Positions 26,991 through 38,617 of a stretch of DNA of 64,000 nucleotides are shown here, in pieces; within the stretch, counting starts at the first letter, position 1; each line of letters opens with the position of its first letter. The stretch is from a bacterium (GTDB taxonomy: Bacteria > Zixibacteria > MSB-5A5 > GN15 > FEB-12). Under the pieces are notes generated by a model. That model had not been told where the DNA came from. It made no database searches and saw only the letters and a list, made by a program, of their open reading frames with translations. The DNA is taken from assembly GCA_020444475.1 (NCBI GenBank), contig JAHLKV010000001.1, forward strand, positions 124,001-188,000, read 5' to 3'. The position numbers and the translations under genes are program-made.

Positions 26991-27097
26991 TATCTTCATA
27001 GTTTCTGCTGTGATGTGGTTTGACATCACCCAACAGGTGCGCAGGCCATTTTCTCTACGGCTTACTCTTAGAAGAGCAGTGATCGTAATTTTTACGA

Positions 27098-30101
<3,004 letters not shown>

Positions 30102-30192
30102 ATAACTCACCTAAGAGCATACCTATAGATGCAACGATCCTGCGCAACCTGTTGGAAGATGCGCAAACCGTTTATTACAGCAGAAACTATGT

Positions 30193-30206
30193 AGTTGTCA
30201 AAGAAC
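30193..30206 (-). promoter_or_regulatory. boxA-like antitermination site in the 16S-23S spacer
   Basis: The minus strand reads TGTTCTTTGACAAC, close to the boxA consensus TGCTCTTTAACAA. It lies about 95 nt upstream of the 23S 5' end and recurs in the 16S leader. Confidence 0.65.
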
Positions 30207-30263
30207 AGTCGCTCGCCCTGCGGCGAACTATATCACAAGCGAACTTGCGTTCGATTTCTCTCA

Positions 30264-30336
30264 TGGAGATGACCGGGATCGAACCGGTGACCTGTGGCTT
30301 GCAAAGCCACCGCTCTCCCAACTGAGCTACATCCCC
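30264..30336 (-). tRNA. tRNA-Ala (TGC anticodon)
   Basis: Minus strand: acceptor GGGGATG/CATCTCC with one G-U pair, anticodon loop TTTGCAA (TGC), T-loop TTCGATC, discriminator A. CCA is not encoded. It lies in the usual place in the 16S-23S spacer. Confidence 0.97.
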
Positions 30337-30350
30337 GAAACGTACCAAAA

Positions 30351-30427
30351 TGGTGGGCCTAAATGGAGTTGAACCATTGACCTCGCGCTTATCAGGCGCG
30401 CGCTCTAACCAACTGAGCTATAGGCCC
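30351..30427 (-). tRNA. tRNA-Ile (GAT anticodon)
   Basis: Minus strand: acceptor GGGCCTA/TAGGCCC, anticodon loop CTGATAA (GAT), T-loop TTCAACT, discriminator A, encoded CCA. It is the first spacer tRNA after 16S. Confidence 0.97.
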
Positions 30428-30585
30428 GTCCATCAGGCCACCGCCTCACGGCGATAACGTAATTTATATCTAAACAGCCAGCTAAAGACAGGGCGACATT
30501 TGATCGCCCGAGATGCATGTCGAGAGGCTCGACCATCGATGTTGTGGCCGGTCCGTGAGACCGACCTAGCACACCGTGCTCCTTA

Positions 30586-32138
<1,553 letters not shown>

Positions 32139-32286
32139 TATTTCGAATTGTTTGAATTCGACTCTTTGATCGAACGTGTCATTTGTTGAACACATTCACT
32201 ATAAGAATACACAAAATCAAAGGATTTTGCGAAAGACCTCACAACATGCGAGCGTTCGCATGTGCCCGTCTTTAGCATGGCTATTT

Positions 32287-32300
32287 AGTTGTCAAAGAAC
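32287..32300 (-). promoter_or_regulatory. boxA-like antitermination site in the rRNA leader
   Basis: The minus strand reads GTTCTTTGACAACT, matching the copy in the 16S-23S spacer. It lies about 150 nt before the 16S 5' end. Confidence 0.65.
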
Positions 32301-32349
32301 TTGTTCGGTCGAAAAAAAACCTGCTCGACGTTTCCGTCGGCAGATGCCC

Positions 32350-32378
32350 ATGATACTCGGGCCGGAGTGATCTGTCAA
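32350..32378 (-). promoter_or_regulatory. rRNA operon promoter P1
   Basis: Minus strand: TTGACA (32378-32373), 17-nt spacer, TATCAT (32355-32350). An A-rich upstream stretch (GATGAAAAAGTCGAAAAAAAG) is suited to an UP element. Transcription would start near 32343, giving a leader of about 200 nt before 16S. Confidence 0.85.
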
Positions 32379-32512
32379 GATCTTTTTTTCGACTTTTTCA
32401 TCCGATCCGATCCGAACTCGACCTTTCGGCCTTCTCGTCGGATCTCGTGCACCAACCCCTGCTCCGGGCTTCCGCTCGCGATCATGAGCCGTGTTTTTTG
32501 ATCGGCCGACAA

Positions 32513-32540
32513 GACTAATACTTTAGCCCAACCTTGTCAA
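32513..32540 (-). promoter_or_regulatory. Possible second rRNA promoter
   Basis: Minus strand: TTGACA (32540-32535) followed by TATTAG or TAGTCT at 14 or 17 nt. Tandem rRNA promoters are common, but the -10 here is weak. Confidence 0.35.
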
Positions 32541-32865
32541 GCCCTTTCGTTAATATTTTGTAAGCCTCCCAGTCGAAAGTCGTTACCGCCGTGGTCACAC
32601 GCCACCAAAAGCCGCCCCGGAAGCAGGTTTTGCGACCGTCGACCACCTGCAAAAAAGTGTCACCAAACCCACCCCAAACTCCCCAAAAGCGATCCCAATG
32701 TCGCCTTCCGCCTCCATGCAACAGCTGCCTGACCCCGAAAAACTCCCTGCCGTGAACCGCTGACAGAAACTGCCAGAAAGCTCAAATGGACCGCAATCAA
32801 TGCCCTGCCTCCCCGCACAACCCCTCCCCCGACTTCCAGACAAAGGGCGCACCGGCTCGCACTTT
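32541..32865. other. Intergenic region upstream of the rRNA operon
   Basis: This gap lies between the rRNA promoters and the divergent HesB-like gene. The track gives two minus-strand frames here (68 and 85 codons), but their translations are rich in Gly, Trp and Arg without any pattern, and neither has a Shine-Dalgarno site. I see no RNA fold, repeat or operator except those listed next to the flanking genes. Confidence 0.5.
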
Positions 32866-32866
32866 T

Positions 32867-32902
32867 TTGACTTTTGTCAAGTCACCCCCGACATTTTGTA
32901 TT
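32867..32902 (+). promoter_or_regulatory. Promoter of the HesB-like pair with overlapping inverted repeat
   Basis: TTGTCA (32874-32879), 17-nt spacer, TGTATT (32897-32902). An inverted repeat TTGAC-tttt-GTCAA overlaps the -35 and could bind a repressor. Confidence 0.5.
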
Positions 32903-32945
32903 ATATTCCCCAAGCGAACACGTAACTAACAAGGGTGTAACGACT

Positions 32946-33281
32946 ATGCTGGCTGTATCCGACAAGGCATGTGAAGAGCTTCACAAGTTCTTCGATTCCG
33001 ACCAGGGCAAAGAAGCACATCTCATTATTTACTTTCAGGGCATGGCCTGCTCCGGACCATCGCTGGGACTGACTGTCGACAAAAAGATCGATGAGCTGGA
33101 GAAGATCGAAGCGAATGGTATCGAAGCGTATATCGACCCGAAACTTCGCGAGTTCCTCTCTCAGTTCAAAGGTATCAATATCGACTACGTGACGATGAAC
33201 GACCAGTCGGGCTTCACGATCAAGGTCGAAGGGGCTGGCGGCTGCGCCTCCTGCGGCGACAAAAGCGAGCACTGCGAGTAA
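32946..33281 (+). CDS. HesB/IscA-like iron-sulfur protein (Cys form)
   Basis: The start is the ATG at 32946 (MLAVSDKACEELHKFF). The track start 24 codons earlier overlaps the promoter. The 111-residue product belongs to a HesB-like branch of the A-type Fe-S carrier family: an N-terminal helix, beta strands and the motif 'IIYFQGMACSGPSLGLTVD', in which the Cys corresponds to the first metal-ligand Cys of IscA. The usual C-terminal CGCG motif is replaced by 'GGCASCGDKSEHCE', which still offers three cysteines. It may carry Fe-S clusters or a metal in the cytoplasm. A close paralogue with TGA at the key Cys codon follows 136 nt downstream. Confidence 0.85.
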   Translation: MLAVSDKACEELHKFFDSDQGKEAHLIIYFQGMACSGPSLGLTVDKKIDELEKIEANGIEAYIDPKLREFLSQFKGINIDYVTMNDQSGFTIKVEGAGGCASCGDKSEHCE

Positions 33282-33334
33282 GTTGGTTTCAGGGAAACAA
33301 TCCTGGCTGTCCGGTGGTTGAAAAAAGGAATATC

Positions 33335-33424
33335 ATGTCTCGGTTTGAATCAAATCGACCGAAACGGAATCCAATAAGCGATGCCGAGAAAGCAACTTTG
33401 AGAGGCGGACCATACCTATGCTGA
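33335..33424 (+). CDS. Possible short leader ORF upstream of the selenoprotein
   Basis: ATG at 33335 follows AAAAAAGGA by 5 nt, a good Shine-Dalgarno site. It encodes 29 residues (MSRFESNRPKRNPISDAEKA...) and ends in TGC TGA, overlapping the ATG of the selenoprotein gene in another frame. It could be a translational-coupling leader or chance. The peptide matches nothing I recognise. Confidence 0.3.
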   Translation: MSRFESNRPKRNPISDAEKATLRGGPYLC

Positions 33425-33747
33425 ATGTTTCCGACAAAGCCAGCCAGGAGCTGAGAACTTTCCTGGCCTCTGACAAAGGACAGGGCAGCCACCTTGTCAT
33501 CTACTTCCAGGGCATGGGCTGAGGCGGCCCCAGTTTGGGGTTGGCTCTGGATGAGTCAGTGGATGGATTGGAAAAGCTCGAACATAATGGTATCGAGACC
33601 TATATCGAGCCCGGACTGAAAGAGTTTCTCACCCAGTTCGAGGCGATCTCTATCGACCACGTGACGATCGGCGGACGGTCCGGATTCGTGGTCAAGGCCG
33701 GCGCCGGCTGTGACAGCGGCAGCTGTTCCTCGGGCACCTGCGGGTGA
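33418..33747 (+). CDS. HesB-like selenoprotein (in-frame TGA read as selenocysteine)
   Basis: The track shows only the part after the TGA (33535-33747). Read through, the frame from ATG 33418 (MLNVSDKASQELRTFL) to TGA 33747 encodes 110 residues that align along their full length with the preceding gene. The internal TGA (33520-33522, codon 35) falls exactly on the conserved Cys: 'YFQGMACSGPSLGL' in the neighbour, 'YFQGMG-U-GGPSLGL' here. GC-rich sequence right after the TGA can fold into a hairpin (CCAGTT...GGC..TGG) with Gs in the loop, as a bacterial SECIS would. HesB-like selenoproteins are known from bacterial surveys. The C-terminus keeps cysteines (GCDSGSCSSGTCG). It probably handles Fe-S or a metal. 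No sel genes lie in this window. Confidence 0.85.
33520..33558 (+). promoter_or_regulatory. Candidate bacterial SECIS element
   Basis: It begins at the Sec TGA. One possible fold pairs CCAG/UU with GG/CUGG (a 2-nt bulge), leaving a UGGGGUU loop with its first G about 15 nt after the UGA. A simpler stem GGCCCC-AGTTT-GGGGTT also forms. Position and loop Gs fit the bSECIS pattern. Folding was done by eye only. Confidence 0.5.
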
Positions 33748-33770
33748 AACTCGCTACAGAATATCGAACG

Positions 33771-33798
33771 AAGGCCGGTCGCGTGATCGGCCTTTTTC
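33771..33798 (+). terminator. Rho-independent terminator after the selenoprotein gene
   Basis: AAGGCCG...CGGCCTT with a loop GTCGCGTGAT, followed by TTTCTTT, 24 nt after the final stop. Confidence 0.85.
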
Positions 33799-33928
33799 TT
33801 TGTCGCCAATCAGAATGCCGCCTCGCCGAGATTCTGCCGGCCGATGACAGTCGGTTGCCGTGCACATGGATACCGGGAAGCATCACGCGCCTGATCGGTC
33901 CTCGGTAAACCGGCCAACCGACGAAATG

Positions 33929-33958
33929 TTGACTTGACTTGGATTGCTTTTCTATTAC
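33929..33958 (+). promoter_or_regulatory. Promoter for tRNA-His
   Basis: TTGACT (33929-33934), 18-nt spacer, TATTAC (33953-33958). The tRNA begins 15 nt after the -10, which is close for a processed transcript but possible. Confidence 0.5.
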
Positions 33959-33972
33959 TTTGGCGCAGGTAC

Positions 33973-34049
33973 GCCGGGGTAGCTCAGTTGGTTAGAGCAC
34001 CAGATTGTGGATCTGGGGGTCGAGCGTTCGAGCCGCTCCCCCGGTACCA
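33973..34049 (+). tRNA. tRNA-His (GTG anticodon), non-canonical acceptor end
   Basis: Cloverleaf: acceptor GCCGGGG/CCCCGGT, D-arm GCTC...GAGC, anticodon arm CCAGA-TTGTGGA-TCTGG (GTG), variable GGGTC, T-arm GAGCG-TTCGAGC-CGCTC, discriminator A, encoded CCA. Normal bacterial tRNA-His has an extra G-1 paired with C73. Here the base before G1 is C, the discriminator is A73, and G1 faces U72. This matches the exceptional alphaproteobacterial type, which is recognised by a matching HisRS. The anticodon and fold leave no doubt about identity. Confidence 0.93.
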
Positions 34050-34106
34050 AATTCCTTCGGACAGCCCGGTGGCCGCGAACCGGCCCCCCTTCTCGATTCC
34101 CCCGAA

Positions 34107-34142
34107 ACTAAAAAAGGGCCCGACTGTTGAGCCGTACCCTTG
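34107..34142 (-). terminator. Terminator after the 34171 gene
   Basis: Minus strand: AAGGGTACGGCTC...GTCGGGCCCTT followed by TTTTAG. The stem is imperfect but ends in a T run. Confidence 0.55.
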
Positions 34143-34170
34143 AGGACTATCGCCTGCATTCGGAACGCGA

Positions 34171-34500
34171 TTAGACGCCGGACTGCTCGCTGTTGTCGTC
34201 GGAGCGATTGAAGCGCTCGTCAAACACTCTCCCCTTGCGTAGCCCCTCCAAACGGGCCTTCTGGCGAGCCTCGCGCAACGGCTGGTTCGGTCTCAGCGGC
34301 AGGTCGCACAGAGTCTGGAGCGCCATCACCTGCTCCCGCTCGTTGGCCCGGCGCCGGAAGTAAATGATGTTGAACTCCAGGTCAGGCAGATCGTCTTCTT
34401 CTTCAGGAAGAAAAACAGACCACAACTCCTCCGGAATACCATCCAACATCATCTGGATATTATCGTAGTGGTAGAGTGCTTTCTCGACGTCGTACTTCAT
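34171..34500 (-). CDS. Hypothetical small cytoplasmic protein
   Basis: A 109-residue acidic then basic protein. The N-terminal half (MKYDVEKALYHYDNIQMMLDGI, 'FLPEEEDDLPDLEFNIIYF') looks helical and acidic. The C-terminal half is rich in Arg and Lys ('REARQKARLEGLRKGRVFDERF'). There is no signal peptide, membrane segment or metal motif. A promoter with a perfect TATAAT lies ~130 nt upstream and a terminator follows, so it is probably a real, separately transcribed gene. I do not recognise the family. Confidence 0.6.
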   Translation of the reverse strand: MKYDVEKALYHYDNIQMMLDGIPEELWSVFLPEEEDDLPDLEFNIIYFRRRANEREQVMALQTLCDLPLRPNQPLREARQKARLEGLRKGRVFDERFNRSDDNSEQSGV

Positions 34501-34626
34501 TCTGCAATCACCGTCCTTTATCGGACTTTGTCGGTCGGATAAGGGTTTGATGAATCCCCGTTATCCATTTTCATGGTAAAACAATAAGTGACGCCCCGAT
34601 GTTCCGGGCTTCACCTCTTGGCCCAT

Positions 34627-34653
34627 ATTATAACATAGGCCCATGCAGTCCAA
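34627..34653 (-). promoter_or_regulatory. Promoter for the 34171 gene
   Basis: Minus strand: TTGGAC (34653-34648), 15-nt spacer, TATAAT (34632-34627). The -10 is perfect and the spacer short. Confidence 0.5.
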
Positions 34654-34696
34654 GATAAAAATGGTGCGGTACTCGGGCGGCACCGGATGGGGTGGC

Positions 34697-35065
34697 TCAG
34701 GTCGACCTGGGCGCCTTCCCCGAAGGCGCGTTGTCCTCTTCGGGGACCAGGCGGCAGTACAACCGGTGGTCCTGCTCGGCCATGGCCGTGATATGGAAGC
34801 CGGTCTCGTACCAGTCGGCCTTGGCGTTGTGGCGGGTCCAACGACTTTCGGCGTCGAAGAAGATCTCGGTCACACCGTTGACGGGATGCGGCAGCAACAG
34901 ACGGCAGAACAGGACCTGCGGGACTTTGATAGGCTCGGCGCTCATCAGCAAAAGACCGGTATCGGAGAAGTTCAGGACGCGACCGAGCGGTTCGTTGGAA
35001 TCACGATCAAAAACGACGAAATAGTCGCTGGTCCATCGACGCGGATTGTGCTGTTCCTCTGCCAT
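34697..35065 (-). CDS. PilZ-domain protein
   Basis: The 122-residue frame from the ATG at 35065 is a single PilZ domain. The c-di-GMP signature is recognisable as 'NPRRWTSDYFVVF' (RxxxR-like start, here RRW) followed by 'GRVLNFSDTGLLLMS', equivalent to D/N-x-S-x-x-G. The basic motif is not perfect, so ligand binding is uncertain. PilZ proteins transmit c-di-GMP levels to motility or secretion machinery. The location, 1.7 kb from a chemoreceptor and a YfiR-like gene, is suggestive, although each gene seems to have its own transcript. Confidence 0.78.
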   Translation of the reverse strand: MAEEQHNPRRWTSDYFVVFDRDSNEPLGRVLNFSDTGLLLMSAEPIKVPQVLFCRLLLPHPVNGVTEIFFDAESRWTRHNAKADWYETGFHITAMAEQDHRLYCRLVPEEDNAPSGKAPRST

Positions 35066-35196
35066 GACTGTCACCGTTTCGAGTGTCAGATTTCCAAGCC
35101 TTATGGCTAGTTATCGGTTCGGAGAGGATGCAAATTGAGACCTACCGAGCCGCTGCGGAGGTCCTGGGGCGGGCAATATGGACAGATTCAGACATA

Positions 35197-35700
35197 TCAG
35201 CCCGGTGGTTGCAGCGAGCGAGCCATTACGATGGTCTCCCGCCTGTAGGGCAGGGGGCCGATTACCGATGGGTCGACGTAGTCAAAACCACAGGACAGGT
35301 ATAGCCGGTTGGCTGCCTCGAGGACCCTGCTGGTAGCCAGGACGAGGTTCTCGGCTCCCAGGCTGCGGGCCCGTTGCACCGAAGCTTCGATCAGCTTCCT
35401 CCCCACTCCCCTCCCGCGACTCGACTCGTCGACCGCCATCTTCGCCAGCTCGTACTTCTTCTCGGTGTGCTTGAGCAAGGCACAGGTGCCGACCACCTCT
35501 CCCTGGATGCGGGCGAACATGACGCAGCCGCCGTGCCGAATGATCTGGTTTTGCGGATCGCCGAGAACAATACGATCGTACGGCTCAATCTCGAAATAGC
35601 GCTCCAGCCAGGCATAGTTCAGATCGCGAAAGTACTTCGCGAAACGGGGGCGGAAGTCGATGATTTCGATCGCCGATTCTTGTCCGAGTCGGTCCTGCAC
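35197..35700 (-). CDS. GNAT-family N-acetyltransferase
   Basis: A 167-residue single-domain acetyltransferase. The acetyl-CoA motif A is clear: 'YELAKMAVDESSRGRGVGRKLIEASVQRAR' with R/Q-x-x-G-x-G/A as RGRGVG. 'LYLSCGFDYVDPS' matches motif B. The start is a GTG at 35700, 5 nt after GAGG. The substrate cannot be inferred, since relatives act on small amines, amino acids or protein N-termini. No operon partner is evident. Confidence 0.88.
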   Translation of the reverse strand: MQDRLGQESAIEIIDFRPRFAKYFRDLNYAWLERYFEIEPYDRIVLGDPQNQIIRHGGCVMFARIQGEVVGTCALLKHTEKKYELAKMAVDESSRGRGVGRKLIEASVQRARSLGAENLVLATSRVLEAANRLYLSCGFDYVDPSVIGPLPYRRETIVMARSLQPPG

Positions 35701-35814
35701 ATCTGCCTCGATTGAAATGAGATAGTCTTTCTACAGGCGAACGTGATGATAGTTCACACGCTGACGATATACAATCGCATTTTGCCTGTCGGCGGCGGCC
35801 TGTCCGGTCGAACG

Positions 35815-35848
35815 AAAAAGCCGAAGCGCCCCCTCCGGGCGCTCCGGC
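35815..35848 (-). terminator. Rho-independent terminator after the YfiR-like gene
   Basis: Minus strand: GCCGGAGCGCCC-GGAG-GGGGCGCTTCGGC followed by TTTTTCG: a long GC stem with one or two mismatches. Confidence 0.85.
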
Positions 35849-35892
35849 ATCGTGACCGTTCGGTCTGGTACGAGACTCGTGCTCGACGGCGC

Positions 35893-36438
35893 TTAGCCTT
35901 CTTCGATAATGTGCGCCAGCTTCAGGAACTTCGAGCTGATCTTCAAACTGGCATCCTTCACCTTCGTCAGGTTGACCTCGAATTTCTCTTTTTTCTTGGC
36001 GTCGACATCGCGAATGAAGTTGACCATCACCCCGGCCTCACCGAACCCCTCGGCGTCACCGATCGTCAGGATCGACTCACTTGCGGCTTTGCCGAGTATG
36101 GTCGCCAGCGTGGCTTCATCATCGGTCGTGATAAACATCACGTGCGTGCCGGTATATTCGTCGTCCTCAGCCAGATGCTGGACTTTCGGTTTGGGCTCGA
36201 GGGCCGAGAAGTTGGCTATCTTGGCGAGTTCATCGTAGACCTTCGAATCACCAACCACCGAGATAACGATCGGCTCTCCGTCCGCAGGTCCCTGTCCTTC
36301 GGGCCAACTCACGTATTCCACTAATTTGATCAGGAGGGCTGCTTTGTATGCGGCCACTGCCTGCTCGTCTTGCTGGGCGTAGCCGGAACCGATCAGCAGT
36401 ACCGCAACCATCAAGATCGCTGCCACCGTTTTCATCAT
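35893..36438 (-). CDS. YfiR/DUF4154-family periplasmic protein
   Basis: A 181-residue exported protein with a signal peptide (MMKTVAAILMVAVLLIGSGYAQ). The DUF4154 pattern is complete: 'AAYKAALLIKLVEYVSWP' at the N-terminus, 'ILTIGDAEGFGEAGVMVNFI' in the middle and 'FEVNLTKVKDASLKISSKFLKLAHII' at the end. In Pseudomonas, YfiR is a periplasmic redox-sensitive inhibitor of the CHASE8-containing diguanylate cyclase YfiN. Here the divergent neighbour is a chemoreceptor with a CHASE8-like region, so YfiR may control that receptor. The two cysteines important in Pseudomonas YfiR are not evident, so redox control may be missing. Confidence 0.88.
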   Translation of the reverse strand: MMKTVAAILMVAVLLIGSGYAQQDEQAVAAYKAALLIKLVEYVSWPEGQGPADGEPIVISVVGDSKVYDELAKIANFSALEPKPKVQHLAEDDEYTGTHVMFITTDDEATLATILGKAASESILTIGDAEGFGEAGVMVNFIRDVDAKKKEKFEVNLTKVKDASLKISSKFLKLAHIIEEG

Positions 36439-36769
36439 GACATCCCTTCCGCCGCCGCCGGGCGGCGACCATTAAACAGCCTGCCTTCTACCGTGAACGA
36501 ACTCCTCCCCCGATGCGGAGTCAGGACCGTTCTTGCCAAGTAATCGTCAGGGGATACGATCTGGTTAACGCCGCAGGAGCCAGGGGTTCCATCTCTGTCC
36601 ATTATTTGCGCATGAACGGGCCCAGAGAGGGCAATTGACTGACGATGTCCCGGACCGGCTTCTCAATCGGTTAAGCGTCTCGCTCCGGTGTTCGATAACT
36701 ACCCTAAGACACACATATATACATATACGAATTCAGTTTGCCGTGGGCGGGCATACGGAGGTTCTATCG
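36439..36769. other. Divergent regulatory region between YfiR-like and chemoreceptor genes
   Basis: 331 nt separate the two start codons. A GC-rich hairpin (CGCCGCC...GGCGGCG) precedes the YfiR Shine-Dalgarno site, and an ATATATACATATAC stretch about 45 nt upstream of the chemoreceptor could be a -10 region. No clean sigma70 pair is visible, so an alternative sigma factor may act. The track start at 36635 for the chemoreceptor is upstream of this and lacks a Shine-Dalgarno site. Confidence 0.45.
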
Positions 36770-38428
36770 ATGCGCTTGAGAGACTTCTCAATCGGATTTC
36801 GACTCGCGGTCGGGATTGTTGCCGCCATTACCGTTCTCCTGATCCTCACCTCGATGGTGTACTATATCTTTCAGAAGCAGAACGTCACGGACAACATGAA
36901 AGAAGAGTTCCGGCTGCTGGCAGATGTTCTTGCCGACAACAGCCGTTCAGCAGTAGAGTTCGATGACACCGAGAGTGCGACTGAGATCCTGCAGGCCCTG
37001 GCCAGAGACGAAAACGTGACGTGGGCGGCCATTACCCTCCCGGATAACTCCGTGTTTGCATCGTATCTCAGCCCGGCCGCTGCCTCCCTGCCGCCCTTAC
37101 CGCAGGAGGCGCTGACCGCACCGTACATGGATGATCGCTCCCTGACAGTCTCCAAGGGCCTGGAAAGCGGCGACAAGGAAATCGCCCGAATCTGGATTGA
37201 GACCAATCTTAACGACCTGCAGCATCGAAGTCAGGTGACCCTGATGCTCGCGATAGTGGTATCAGTGGTCGGATCGCTCATCGGGTTGTTCGTCGCCTGG
37301 CTGTCGCAGCGGACTATCACCCGACCGATCAAGATGCTCCGGGGAGCAGGAGCTTCGCTGTCACAGGGGGATATCTCGTTCGAGATCGCTTATCGGGGCA
37401 AGGACGAAGTCGGCGGACTTGCGGACGCCTTCCGGGACTTTCAGGACTATCTTCGCGAGTTGTCGCACGCCGCCCGACGGATCGCCGACAACGACCTGAC
37501 GGTTCGGGTCAAACCGCGCTCGGACAAGGACGTGCTGGGCTTGTCGTTTTCGATGATGGCGTTGAATCTCTCCGGAATGGTCCGCCAGCTCGGCGACAAC
37601 GCTTCGCAACTGGTCTCCGCGGCCAACCAGATTTCGTCCTCCTCCGAGGAAATGTCGCGAGGTGCCCAGATGCAGACCGAGCAGGTGACACAGGTAACTT
37701 CGGCCATCGAGGAGATGAGTCAGACCATCATGGAATCTTCGCAGAACGCCGGCGAAGCGACCAATGCTTCGGAGAACGCCTCGGAAGTGGCCCGCCAGGG
37801 CGGCGAGATTGTCAGTGAGACGATCCAGGAAATGCAGCAGGTCACGGCCGTGGTAAGTGCCTCCGCCGAGTCGATCCGCAAACTCGCCTCTTCCGTCAAC
37901 GAAATCGGTGAGATCGTCAACGTCATCGATGAAATCTCGGATCAGACCAACCTGCTCGCGCTCAATGCCGCGATCGAGGCTGCCCGTGCCGGTGAGCAGG
38001 GCCGGGGCTTCGCAGTGGTCGCCGATGAGGTCAGAAAGCTGGCCGAGCGGACCGGCAAGGCGACCGACGAAATCGCCGCCAAGATCAAGACCATCCAATC
38101 GGAGACTGCCGACGCGGTGTCCTCCATGGAAGCGGGCATCAACGAAGTCTCCAAGGGGCAGCAGCTCGTCGATCAGGCCGGCGACAGCCTCACCGAAATC
38201 GTCGATATCTCAAGGCGGGTGATGGAAATGGTGCGGCACATCGCGCACGCGTCGCAGGTCCAATCGAATTCCGCCGAACAGATATCTTCAAACATCCAGA
38301 CCGTGACTAACATCGCCCGCGAAACCAGCTCGGGAGCCAACCAATCGGCCGCGGCCGCCGAGGAGCTGCACCGTCAGGCTGAAGGACTGCAGCAGATGGT
38401 CGCCAGGTTCAAGGTTGTCGAGGAATAG
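36770..38428 (+). CDS. Methyl-accepting chemotaxis protein with CHASE8-like sensor
   Basis: The ATG at 36770, 8 nt after GGAGG, gives 552 residues. Layout: helix 1 (~10-35), periplasmic region ~38-140 ('[25 protein letters not shown]', '[15 protein letters not shown]') typical of CHASE8, helix 2 (~148-170), HAMP (~170-225, '[13 protein letters not shown]'), a second HAMP-like stretch, then the signalling domain. The hairpin tip '[42 protein letters not shown]' is intact, so it should control CheA. CHASE8 is best known from YfiN, the partner of YfiR, and a YfiR homologue is encoded divergently next to it. No che genes lie in the window. The ligand is unknown. Confidence 0.92.
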   Translation: MRLRDFSIGFRLAVGIVAAITVLLILTSMVYYIFQKQNVTDNMKEEFRLLADVLADNSRSAVEFDDTESATEILQALARDENVTWAAITLPDNSVFASYLSPAAASLPPLPQEALTAPYMDDRSLTVSKGLESGDKEIARIWIETNLNDLQHRSQVTLMLAIVVSVVGSLIGLFVAWLSQRTITRPIKMLRGAGASLSQGDISFEIAYRGKDEVGGLADAFRDFQDYLRELSHAARRIADNDLTVRVKPRSDKDVLGLSFSMMALNLSGMVRQLGDNASQLVSAANQISSSSEEMSRGAQMQTEQVTQVTSAIEEMSQTIMESSQNAGEATNASENASEVARQGGEIVSETIQEMQQVTAVVSASAESIRKLASSVNEIGEIVNVIDEISDQTNLLALNAAIEAARAGEQGRGFAVVADEVRKLAERTGKATDEIAAKIKTIQSETADAVSSMEAGINEVSKGQQLVDQAGDSLTEIVDISRRVMEMVRHIAHASQVQSNSAEQISSNIQTVTNIARETSSGANQSAAAAEELHRQAEGLQQMVARFKVVEE

Positions 38429-38452
38429 CTCACGCTACGACGATCGCTGACA

Positions 38453-38487
38453 AGCGGCGGCGCCTTCGGGCAGCCGCCGTTTCTCTT
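38453..38487 (+). terminator. Terminator after the chemoreceptor gene
   Basis: CGGCGG-C-GCC-TTCG-GGC-A-GCCGCCG followed by TTTCTCTT: a GC stem with a TTCG loop. Confidence 0.8.
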
Positions 38488-38617
38488 GCCCCACTGACCG
38501 CTGCTCGCCGATCTACTACGTACTTGCGACTAACCGAATTTTAACAGACCTTAAACAAAACGATGTGTATCTTACGCCCCTTGAAAAGATAACAATGTGA
38601 TATATATGGAGTCAGCT

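Noticed and set aside
32515-32852. Two minus-strand ORFs upstream of the rRNA operon
   Set aside because: One overlaps a possible promoter, neither has a ribosome site, and both translations are low-complexity Gly/Trp/Arg sequence.
33418-33534. Reading the TGA in the second HesB-like gene as a nonsense mutation
   Set aside because: The TGA falls precisely on the functional Cys, the frame stays intact and conserved on both sides, and the gene keeps its Shine-Dalgarno site and terminator.
33535-33747. Separate 70-residue gene starting at a TTG, as the ORF track lists
   Set aside because: It is the C-terminal part of the selenoprotein. No Shine-Dalgarno site precedes it, and its N-terminal half continues in frame upstream of the TGA.
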